In this document: positions 13,501 to 25,500 of the stretch, piece after piece | How the letters are laid out: every line of letters starts with the position of its first letter | Position numbering within the stretch: the first letter of the stretch is position 1 | Assembly: GCA_918807975.1 (NCBI GenBank) | Contig: OU964919.1 | Coordinates: 12,542,001 to 12,606,000 of the forward strand | DNA: 64,000 nucleotides | DNA from: Aplidium turbinatum | Taxonomy: Eukaryota > Chordata > Ascidiacea > Aplousobranchia > Polyclinidae | Direction of reading: 5' to 3' | Made by a program: the position numbers and the translations under genes | The notes under the pieces: generated by a model | What the model was told of the DNA's origin: nothing | The model's database searches: none | The model's input: the letters and a program-made list of their open reading frames with translations, nothing else

Positions 13501-16500
13501 CATAGCTCTTTTTTACATTAATTCAGCGTCTGCAGGCGTTTGATTTGTTGTTTGGGTTTGTGTAATGAACAGTTGAACACATTTGCGTTGGCACTTTTTT
13601 TGCCGACCCGATTCATTTTTTCTTTGATTACTTCGGTATTTGTCTTGACAATGGCGGTTTGTCGAAAACGAATTTGAAGGCTGATGCATAACTTGCTATT
13701 CCATCCATTTTGGTTCCGTTGAATGGAGAGCCGTTCTTGACATGCATTGGTCAAATGCACAGTTGAATCGTGGTTGCTTAATTTTGCAATTTTTTTCAGT
13801 GACAATCGTTTGTTTGTGTGAATGAGCTATCGAGGCGTACTTTTTATTGTCATTTTTTGTAACACTTTTTTGGTTACCGGTATTTGTTATGTGTTATTGT
13901 GAACCATTAAAATATATGGTCAGAGACGCAACTCAAGTTGTCTAGACTGTTAGACTACGTATTGCCAAAAGTCATAACAGACATTTCAGAAGCTTATGCT
14001 TCAACGTTAAACAGATGAGCTCAAACTTCCTATGCATTACCTGACTCACCATGTTTGCCACAAGACATAATGACAAATCTGAGTTTTTGGAATTTGAACA
14101 AAGGTAGCTTGTGCATTTGAACAAACAGCGCAAAAATGGCAATTTTTTGACAAGTATATAGTTAAATAAATGCTTTTTTAAATATGTACAGGGTCAATGG
14201 TCATCAATAATTAACTTTACAACTTCGATCAACTGTATTTAACGAATGGTAGACAATTTTTGAGTAATAAACATATAATATTATATAATAATATTATAAT
14301 AAATATTTATTTGACAATAATAGATTTAAATTATTGTCAAATAAATAAAGCTTTAGTTAAACTTATGCTGGACATCAAATTTCTTATCGCTGAACACAAG
14401 GTTTGGCACCGTGCCTCCTCCTTCAATGCGTGAGAGCAGAATTCTGGCTCTGGAGAGGGGTCTGCTACTATTCGGCGAGTCCGATTCGACTAGTCCGATT
14501 CGGCGAGTTCCCTATTCGGCGAGAGCTCTTTTCGGCGAGTGCCCTATTCGGCGAATTTTTGAAAGGAAATTACCGGGTACCGTAGCCTAATTACAATTGT
14601 CGTTTTTACATCATTTTAACGTCGCTAAACGTTGAAATCGTGCAGAAAGAAATAAAAATAAAATGTTTGAACTATTAAATTAAAATTCGTCATGTCAGTT
14701 CAGTTATTTTTATTTTTGACCATCATATCAAAAACAATACACGTCAACATAGCAAAGGTAGAAGCGACAAACCGCGAACGTTAAAACGTGCTTGAATTCG
14801 TCATGTCAGTTCAGTTGTTTTTATTTCTGATCATGATATCAAAAACAATACACGTCAACATAGCAAAGGTGTAGAAAAAAGTAGAAGCGACAAAACGCGA
14901 ACGTTAAAACGTGCTTGTGACCGAAGTAAGTTATTGAGTTGAAAGAAATTTGGCACGGTCGCAACACTTTCAGAAAAATTTAAGATATGAAGGAAAATAA
15001 AACAAAGAAAATGTTACAAAAAATAAATAAAATAAATCATGTTTATGTCTATAAGTTAGTACTTTTGAATAGTTAAAATGATTAGTTTGGATCAACAAAT
15101 GTGTGGCCTACAGCTTGGATTGAAAGGAAATTATCGGGTACCGTAGCCTAGTTATCCCGACCAGCAAAAATTTGTTCCAAGAACACAGTTCGTTTTTACA
15201 TTGTAGTAACAGAATGAAAAGGCTAAACAAATGTGTGGCCTATCGTGTTAAAGGGGTATTAAAGGAAAAACCTGACTTGGCGATTTTCCACGTTCTTTGT
15301 GTTTAACATGCTACCATAAAACGATTTTCAATAAAATTTTGCCCCATTGCGGTCTGACCACCATTGTGCGCGTGCTTTTGTCAGAGCTTTCAAAACGAGA
15401 TTGGCCTGAGCAACGAAGCGTGCGACTGTAAAGAACGTCATAAAGTCTACGTCATAAAGTCTAGCAATCAACCGATCACGCAATAATTGTTACTGCGGGC
15501 GATTTGACTGTCGGCTATGTATGTATGTACATCAAAACAGCACATTTCAACATCAAAACAGCAGACAGTTTGCTCAAAACATCAGATGTGGTAACGTGGT
15601 GGTCACAGCGGTAAACCATAATCTCTTCGTGGGAAAATTGTAACATAAAGTTCCCGGATCCGTTCGTCTGCATATAATGACCGAAGAAACACACACTTGA
15701 ACTTCTTTTCAAAAAGTGTATTTCTGTAAAAATTAGCCCACGGCTACCGAAAACGAGGGGGTGCAACGCCTTACACCACTGAAAAACTGTCACTACAGAA
15801 CAGATTACTTGGATAAAAGACGGAACCTTTGTCCAGCTAGCAAGCACTAAGCCAACAGTTAAATGTGCGGCCAACTTTCAAACAATCATTTTACGAATGA
15901 CCAGAATAGATAGCAATATCTCAAATTCACGTATGCAGTACTGTGACGCAATAATGAAAGACAATTATGAAGTCATTCCAACAGGTGTTTAAAGCTGATG
16001 TAATATTTCCTGTTTAAACAGGCCCAAACAGGTTTGACACAATTCTTATGAACGCTGGTGCAATTTTGGCTCATGTTTTAGGAATTTCCATGACGTAATA
16101 TTCAGTAGACTTGAACGGTTTTTATATGACGTTTGATTTGGTGAAAATTGTCGGGAACACGTGGCTTTTGTTATTGCTGGACTTTATGACGTATTCTTGA
16201 GCTGTGTTTGCACGTTTTGGTCATTTTGAAAAAAATGAAAATAAATGAAACACTGGACTTTGGGTCTTGCCAGCGCCATTGAAAACAAATTTTTTTGGGT
16301 AATTGTTTTTGAAATGTATTCTTGAATGTTCAGTTTACTCATTTTAATGCTTAATTCCGGTTTGAAATTTTCCTTTAGTATGCCTTTAACGTCGCTAAAC
16401 GTTGAAATCGTGTAGAAAAGGAAGCTTTTGCTGACTAGGATACTTTGAAACTGAGAAACATTCACAGAAGCCCTACGAGTTGTTCCAAGAACCCATTTAG

Positions 16501-19500
16501 CATAACATTTCATTTGTACATTGATTCAACGCCTGAATACATTATCTTAAAAATGCAACGTATTGTAGGGCTTCTGTGAATGTTTCTCAGTTTCAACGTA
16601 TCCTAGTCAGCAAAAGCACCCTTTTCTACACGATTTCAACGTTTAGCGACGTTAAAACGATAGGCCACACATTTGGTTAGCCTTTTCATTCTGTTACTAC
16701 AATGTAAAAATGAACTGTTAGGCTAACTGGGTTCTTGGAACAAATTTTTGCTGGTCGGGATAACTAGGCTACGGTACCCGATAATTTCCTTTCAATCTAA
16801 GCTGTAAGTCACACATTTGTTGATCCAAACTAATCATTTTAACCATAGGCGCCTAAGCCGTGGGGGCCAGGCCCCCACGCATATTTCCGAGTGGGAGCAA
16901 CTTTTTATGCTACATTGATACACAAAACAATAGATGAACTAGCGATCGGCAGCAGGAAAATATTTTTAAATGCAAACCGCAACAGCTTCGCGATAAATAA
17001 TCACTAGAACAAGTAGCGATGCTACAATCCCACCCAGACAAAAAAATCTGTCATTTTACGCTGATTTAACGTCTGTAGACGTTGAATCAATGTAAAAATG
17101 ACTGATTTTGCTGCCTGTGACATAGCAAAAATCTACCATTTTGCGTCGATTCAATGTCATCAGATGTTGAATGCACCCAAAAACAACATAATTGCGTTTA
17201 GCTTAATGCGCTTGCAAACAGACTCGCTGTCGCTTTCGAAAGTCGAAACCTCTGCAGAGAATTGTCGCGGCAGTGAATCGGTTGCTGTGAAAATGAACTT
17301 GAAGTTTCGGCCCGAGGTTACCACTAACCAACGTAACAAGGGCTGGTACAAACCACATTGCGCACAGTCGCACAAGCGGCATAATCAACACAACAACGGA
17401 CTCGCGCAAACTGCATGGCGCACACACGTCTGTTGTCATAGAAACCCGATCAAAGGCGGGGAATATGCGCATCTTTTGTTTCATGTGCAACACGAAAACG
17501 GGCGTATTACAGCGAATTGAAACTTGAAAGCTGGTCAGCCATAAGTTGCGATATTGTAGTGAAAAGGGAGCAATGTCAAGTCGAAAACTTAATCAAACGT
17601 CTCTCTGTAACTATTTTTCAAGGGCTGTTTACGGATGTCAGCAACTTTTAAATTTACTAAAGGTGACGTGCTGTTGAATTGATGTAAACATGAATGATTT
17701 TGCTTTTAACAAGTATATTTTCAAGCATATGATCAAGTTGGTATTTTCATTCCATTTACAGTATACCTTTTAGTAAACCTTTTCGTCTATTGTTTCATGC
17801 TGATAAATCTAGTTCGTTGCTAAACTTTATGTTGTGCTTAGCTTAAAGAGTCGCAGTCCATCAACCGCTGGCAAACGCAGACGCATAGCATGTGTTTTGG
17901 TCGAGCTTTATTTATAATAATTAACGGTAGGTCGAACGTAGCGATAACTCCGATTGTGGCAATAAAAGGAATCCTAGTGTGACGACATAATTACGTCATC
18001 CATCTGCGTGACATTTCGCTGAATTTACGTTGCTGCTGATGAAACACGCTTTCGCCCCCACGGCCAAAAAAATAGTTAGGCGCCTATGATTTTAACTATT
18101 CTAAAGTACTAACTTATAGAAATAATCATCATTTTTTTTGTAACATTTTCTTTGTTTTATTTTTCCTTCATATCTTAATTTTTTCTGAAGGTGATGCGAC
18201 CGTGCCAAATTTCTTTCAACTCAATAACTTACTTCGGTCACAAGCACGTTTTAACGTTTGCGTTTTGTCGCTTCTACCTTTTTCTACACCTTTGCTATGT
18301 TGACGTGAATTGTTTTTGATATCATGATCAGAAATAAAAACAACTGAACTGACATGACGAACTCAAGCACGGTTTAACGTTCGCGTTTTATCGCTTCTAT
18401 CTTTGCTATGTTGACGTGTATTGTTTTTGATATGATGGTCAAAAATAAAAATAACTGAACTGACATGACGAATTCAAGCACGTTTTAACGTTCGCGTTTT
18501 ATCGCTTCTACCTTTGCTATGTTGACGTGTATTGTTTTTGATATGATGGTCAAAAATAAAAATAACTGAACTGACATGACGAATTTTAATTTAATAGTTC
18601 AAACATTTTATTTTTATTTCTTTCTGCACGATTTCAACGTTTAGCGACGTTAAAATGATGTAAAAACGGCAATTGTAATTAGGCTACGGTACCCGGTAAT
18701 TTCCTTTTACAAATTTAAAAAACTCGCCGAATAGGGCACTCGCCGAAAAAGGCTCTCCCGAATAGGGAACTCGCCGAATCGGACTAGTCGAATCGGACTC
18801 GCCGAAACGGGCCATTCCGCTGGAGAGACGTTTCTCAATGGTATTGACATTTAGGAACTGTTTTTTCATGTGTTTGAATGGGCTCTTCTTCAAATCCTTC
18901 TTGAGAACTGTGAACATGGTTCCATAGGTTACGTTTGCCTCTTTTTCCAGTTTTTGAATGGATCTTTGTTAATTTAACGTTAATTATTGGTGACACCAGG
19001 GATGTTGTTCTAGATATCCCTGGGTGACACTGTAATATTAACAAAAATCGGGGTGGCCAGACATATCTCAGACCCGAAGGGCGCCTGCCCCCGCGTAATT
19101 GATGGCTATGTATTCCTGCAATACCAAAGTATTGGTAAAATTATCACTATGGGCAAAAATATTGGTAGTTGGTACATCTCGAGTTAGTAGTGGAGTACCT
19201 AACCTATGCTAACAAAACTTGGGACGCTTTGCTAATTACAACCATGCTTTTACTTGTGTGCAACTGTGCAATGTGCATGTATTATTTTTATTAAACGGTT
19301 GTTTGCATTAAGGGGAATTTGCATGTCGTCAACTTATTTATTCCTTGATACCACGAGAAAGTGTATCAGAAGAAACAGTGTTGATGATAGTATCAAAAAT
19401 TTGCGCAGACCTGCATTCTCTCAAGGTTTGTAATATGACTTTAATAAGAGTGTTTTTCTTTGTTACTCCACATGCATTATGCACATCACGTGTTCCTGCT

Positions 19501-22500
19501 CACGTATCCTATCTTCACCCAATTTCCAAATGGAATTCTGAATGGAGGTCAAGCACCACCAGACTCCATTCATTCATCCCCGACGCCGACACACGCCCAA
19601 TCGACCTGACACTACAGAGACAGGCGTGGGTGCGCCTCAACCGTCTCCGTACGGGCGTCGGCCTTTTCCGCTCAACCATGCACCAATGGGGAATGGCTTC
19701 TTCCTCCTCCTGTGAATGTGGTGCCGAGGAACAGACCGCAGACCACATCATCAATGACTGTACCATCTTCAAGCCACCTAACGGAGTGGAAGGTCTGCGC
19801 GTCATGGATGATGAAACTAAAGACTGGCTGCTCTCTAGCAGCCTTCCAGTGTAGTCCGGGAACATCGTGAATCTTGGGTGGTAAAAGGATAGACCCTCGG
19901 CCCCAGAAGCTCAGACGACGACGACGACCCAATTTCCTGCTACTGCAATACCTTTTAAAGCAGTGGTTCTCAACCTTTTTGTTTTGAAAAGCCCCTTTTA
20001 GTGCCTTTGAAGCGAACACGGACCCCTAAAAAATTAATCTAAAATTTTGGTGTATTGCGTCTCATCATGGAAACAAGCTTCAAAGCGACATGCTTAGAAG
20101 AATTTGCTGAACACGTGACACACTTATGACGATTGATGATATTGATGAAGTTATGTTATAGATCGATATGTTTTTTTATAACTCTTATTGAAAATTTATA
20201 GAATTTTATAGAATGTTGACTAATGTTTGCATTTTTAAGTTAAGTATTTATCAACAATCTGCTGTCTCAAAAGAATAAAGTTGTATGTATATACAAATTA
20301 TACATAGATAGATACCATAGCCTTATAAAGCACAACCAATTTTTGAATACCGTAATATATCAATCTTACTGCAAACTCAGAAACTTTCACAAACTCCCTG
20401 AAAATCAAAGTTATTCATGTTGTTCAAAGGAACAGAAAGGCACATATATATTTCTGATTTTTCTACAAAAAAGGCATGACACCCTCTAGCTCAGCCAATA
20501 ACGTCTGCTGACGTTGAATCCATGTAAAAATGATAGATTTGCTCTTTGGGTAACAATTAATCTAAATACATCAAGTGCAAAATTAAAACTTTAAACACGA
20601 CAATTATAATTTGACTTTTTTTTCAGATTAAGGAGCTCTTTATCCGTTGGCTCATTTTAGTATTCGATCTCATTTCATCAAAGAGAAAGCTGCATTGCTT
20701 GTATGGCGTTTTGTTTCGTTATATTGAAAGTGATGCTCTTTCACCACATGTATGTCATCTTCTATTCCTCTTGACAAGGAAGCGCGATGGTATGTCTAGT
20801 TGTATTACACAAATAAATGCCTTCTTGCAGCATAATCTGAATTGGTATGGAAAATACAACCTTGTTTTATATCATTATCTTTATCATATAAGATACAAAT
20901 TTCCTAATTATCAAAGGATAATGGCAATAGCGTTACCACTTACTACAGCAATTTTTGATTGCTTTTCATCCATGTATGTTGTATGTAACTGTATATTATC
21001 TATTCTAGATAAATATTTATTTGGATATTTCAGACAAAATTGCAAGGTTTACATATTCTTTTATTGGAGTTTTTCAGAGCTAAAAGGGACACAACAAACT
21101 TAGCTCCCATGATATTTTTTCAACTTACCTTAATTTACAATTTTGTTAGAGAGGTGTTTTTTTTAACCATAGACAAATAAAACCTAACAACTACACACCA
21201 TTTAACATAATATAATAACATGAAAATAAACTGAAAATTACAAAGGTTTTCGGCCATACTCATGTTAGCCCTTTTCAAGTAACGAACTGACTGATGTTCT
21301 ACATAAATTGAAATCACAAAACTGATGTACATACACAGAAAAACGCATTAGAATGTAATGGCAAGGCAGAGGAAAGGCAAAATCACATGGCGCTTAATTG
21401 CGCAAGAAAAAAAACACACACATAAATGACACAAAATTAAGTGAAGACATTTTGTTAATTTATTGTATTTTAACTACCACCTCAATGTGTATTCTTTTTC
21501 AGTTACCCACCATCGTATTGCTAAACTATTACATCTTCAGCGAAGAGTTGGTGCCCAGCCTCATTTGTGTGGCCTGCTTTCAATTTATCGGTACGTGAAG
21601 ATAAATCTGTATCACCACATAAGTCGCCCAAACGTGATTATTTGCTTGTGCTATCACAATTCGTTGGGCATACTTGCATTACGTAACAACGTCACTTTAA
21701 ACCAGGGCTACTCAACTGGCGGACCGCGGTCCGAATCCGGACCTTCTGGTTGTTGATGGTGGACCTTGCTCCTTGAGCTTTTGGAAGAATAATCTCATTG
21801 CCACGTTTCAGGGCTTTTTTAAACAGATTTCTACTGGGAGGAAGCAGTTTTTACTGTGATTATCCTAGTTGCTGGGGGGCTTCGACTCCCAGAATCCCCA
21901 ATAGCAGGGTTGAGAAAAACCCGGGTTTTAAAGCCCAACCCGCCCGGGTTTTTTTGGGTTTTATTGTTGTTTTTTTAAAAAGATGCGAAAAAGGTAGATT
22001 CATGCTTATTTCACCTCAAAACTACTTTTTATCAATGAAGTGCCTTTCACTCACAGTACATGCTTGCATAACTCAATAAAATAATGCACTACTACTAGGG
22101 CTATTGCTGCTTGAATGTTGCATCATCCATTAATTTCAAGATCAAGTTGGATGTTGTATCATCCACTGATTTCTATACCAAGTTGATGCTACCTTAGTAG
22201 AAATCACATTATTGCATCGTTTGCTTTAGATTTGAAGGCAAGGAGCATTCATGCCATCATGTTTAAATATTTATCATTTATAGATATAGTAATGGATGAG
22301 CGATTGCGTGGCCATTTGGGCACGGAATGGCCCGATTCGGTGAGAGCCCTATTCGGTGAGTTTTTTTTTTAATTATTGCGCGCCGTAGCCTAATTATCAT
22401 TGCCGTTATAGGGTTAGGGGATAGAGGTTAGGGGATAGGGGGTTTTTGGGGTTGGGGGTTTTTAGGGTTGGGGTTTTTTGGGGTTGGGGGTTTTTGGGGT

Positions 22501-25500
22501 TGGGGGTTTTTGAGGTTGGGGTTTGCGGTTTTGGGGTTAGGGGGTTGGGTTTTTTTGGGGGTTGGGGTTTTGGGGTTTGGGGGTTTTTGGTTTTTTTTGG
22601 GGATTTGGGTTAGGGGTTTTTGGGTTTGGGGTTAGGGGTTTTAATTAGGCTACGGTACCCAATAATTTTCAAACAAAAATTCAAAAATAAAACACAAAAA
22701 CCCCCAACCCCAAAAACCCCCAACGCCTAACCCTATAACGGCAATGATAATTAGGCTACGGCGCGCAATAATTAAAAAAAAAAAAACTCACCGAATAGGG
22801 CTCTCACCGAAAAAGGCTCTCACCGAATCGGACTCACCGAATCGGACTCACCGAATAGTAGCAGACCCATTTGGGCAAATGCTCTGAAACAGCCATGCAT
22901 TAGAATCCAGAATCTGTAATTGGTAAATAAATAGCCTACTTTTTAAAAATAGCCTCCTAAATTGCATTTCACATCATATATACAGACTACAGTAGAGTAG
23001 TACTTTCACCAGTTTAACTATAAGGCCTTCTTGCATAAATGAGTTTTAGTGTAGTATACACAAAGTGGCATTACTTGATTTTTGTGTACTGTACAATATC
23101 CACTGCGTTTTCAGTTTATTCTTGGAAATTTACTTCACAATCACATCCTTAAGTCCTAATTTAAAGTTTGTTTTAAGTGCCTTGTAGTGTTTTTGTTCAT
23201 TTTTTTAATTTTCTAATAAAAACTGCACAAATATAATGCTCTGGGTTTTTTTTATGTTTTTTTTGTTTGTTTTTTAAGTGGGTTTTAAAAAAAAAAACAC
23301 CCGGGTTTTTTTGGGTCAGGTAAAATACCGACAACCCTGCCCAATAGTCACTCCAAGATAGTTTAACTTTCGTGGTTGTGTGATGTGATGTGAAACAACT
23401 TATTCTCCGGACCGCTAAAAATATTCAACTTGTCAAACTGGACCTTTGTTAAGATTAGTTGAGTAACCCTGCTTTAAAGTGCCTCTGACAGGAAAATAAA
23501 TTCGCTAAATTTACCTAAGATACCAAAAAGATGACACTAACAAACTTTTCTGACCAGCAAATCGTAAAAAATATCAACAGGCTACTAAGTTACACGCTTG
23601 CAAACTTTCGTTGACATCGGCGAATCTGGCACTCATTCAATTGCGAAAATAAAAACGGCACCACCGCTGTGACGTCACAGTAAGCGGGAAGGATACATTC
23701 TTTCTCTGTGATGACTTGGTAAAGTATGGTACGGCTACTGCAAAACGTGAATGTGTGGGGCTCTGTTGATCTAAAGCAGGGGTCACCAACCTTTTTTGCA
23801 TGCGGGCCACTTTGGCACTAAGGAGAGCTGTGGCGGGCCGCACTAATAAAATGTTAGGTAGGTTGACTCTTATGCTAAAAAAAAATGCATTTCGTACCCA
23901 GTATCCAGCGTTACATGTTGTTCATATTTATGTTAGAATACCGCAGCAACAAAATTAATCGAACAACGCTACTGCCAGGCCAAGCTCCTTTTACAACACT
24001 TTTAACTTTTTTTAACAATGCCTAATAAACGAGGCCACTTGTTTTGTGCACTTATAGCGAGGCGAGCGGTTTCATCAGAATATTCATCGCCAAGCAAGAG
24101 TGGTTTTCGCTTCACAAAAGATATCTTGCAATTAACAATTTTAGTAAACAAGGAAATGTTTGACACATTGCAATACAGGCAACAACAGTGGCCTACAAAC
24201 ATATCAGCGAAAAATAGGCTCCAATAGCAGGGAAAAAGAAACCAGGCACCATGAAACAAATGCTTGTAGAAATCACCCAAAAATCGTAATTGTATCGTAA
24301 TTCATGAACAGTCTTTCCTTTAAAAAAGCAATGAGTTGGTTTTTCATCCTTTTTGTGAGAGGTTCTACAAAACCGTCTTTCTTTTGTTATTTTTTTATTT
24401 TTATTTATTTTTTATTTTTGCAATCAGACTCAAAGTCCATAGAATTTAAATTTTTAACAGTCATTACACAAAATATCAGACTAACACAACATCAAGCAGG
24501 CTACATCAAACAACGTACAAAATACTGTTGTAGTGAATATAAAATGTAGAATTAAAGTAATAATCAGAAGACATAACATTGCGCAAAAGTGGATTAATTG
24601 ATCTTTTGCAACGTTCTACAAATGCATAGCAATTTTTTCTTAATAGAGCATCAAATGTTAACACGTCGTTCTGTACCTGATACACTCTAGCACTGTCGCA
24701 TCTCGACAAAGTGTGGATAATTCTGTACGAGTCATTGTAAGCAACTCGTATGCGATTTAAAGTAGAAGTTTTATAGTTACACCATAGTTGCGAACCATAC
24801 ATTGGCATACAATATGATTGGTACATTACATTTTTAACTTCGGTAGAGCAATTTCCAAACTTGGACCTAAGCTGATTGGCAGCGACATAAAGAGATCGCA
24901 CTTGCCTTTTAATATCTGCGTCATCACTGATGTCACTGATTATAGACAACTGTCACTTGCGATGCTTATCAGCGTGGCAAGAATTTGTTGATTAATAACA
25001 TTTTGCAGAACTTGCTTCGGCAGTAGATATACTAAAATTGGAACGATACAGAGAAAATTAGCATGGCCCCTGCGCAAGGATGACACGCGAAATCGTGAAG
25101 CGTTCCATATTTCTTTAAAAAACAAAAAGAAAAAAAAAACATTTTGCAGTAGACCTACTACGCTAAATATTTTCATAATACAATCAGAAAAAGTCTTTAA
25201 ATTCATATATAATATTTTGCCAATTTATTATAAATTGAGTTGGCACACCGACCTATTTTGCCAACAAAAACTTGCATAAAGAGAACACTGGTCGTGAAAC
25301 ACAATAACGGTGAAACGCACACTAATGTTTACATGACATTTGCAAACTTAAAATAAGCAACCCTATGCTCGACATTTTCGAAATTCGAAAACAGACGTTT
25401 TAATCAATCACTGGGACAGTGTGGCTGGACATCGCATTGGAATAGCTTTAAGCAACCCCCACCTAGAACTACAATCTGATTGGTCGGTCGGTGGAATCGT

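Larger units (their letters stand above)
14458..18819. mobile_element. Large foldback element (cggcgag ends) with ~0.9-kb arms
   Basis: The flanks share ctggagag (14450-14457 and 18820-18827). Ends are gggtctgctactattcggcg and ...cgaaacgggccattccg, each followed by repeated (t)tcggcgag words. The arms pair over most of their length and contain a ~115-bp tandem unit (2 copies left, 3 right, 18240-18580). A second hairpin sits at the centre (16390-16655). Two younger elements interrupt it: 15252-16385 and 16844-18088. A small relative lies at 22322-22868. Confidence 0.88.
21703..23471. mobile_element. hAT element, outer layer of a three-level nest
   Basis: Flanks ctttaaac (21695-21702) and ctttaaag (23472-23479). 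Ends cagggctactcaactgg and ttagttgagtaaccctg are inverted. It is non-coding and interrupted by 21905-23339. Confidence 0.88.

Noticed and set aside
17098-17520. 140-codon open frame inside the hAT MITE
   Set aside because: Starts in the palindrome and has no domain; the related copy at 6718 does not keep the frame.
20699-21103. 134-codon open frame
   Set aside because: Only its first part is real (CENPI exon 4, 20627-20789); the rest is intron.
24002-24280. 92-codon minus-strand open frame in a hAT
   Set aside because: No hAT or other domain and no support from related copies.
25008-25113. Functional U6 gene
   Set aside because: A-rich tail and 12-bp target duplication show a retrocopy inside a LINE.
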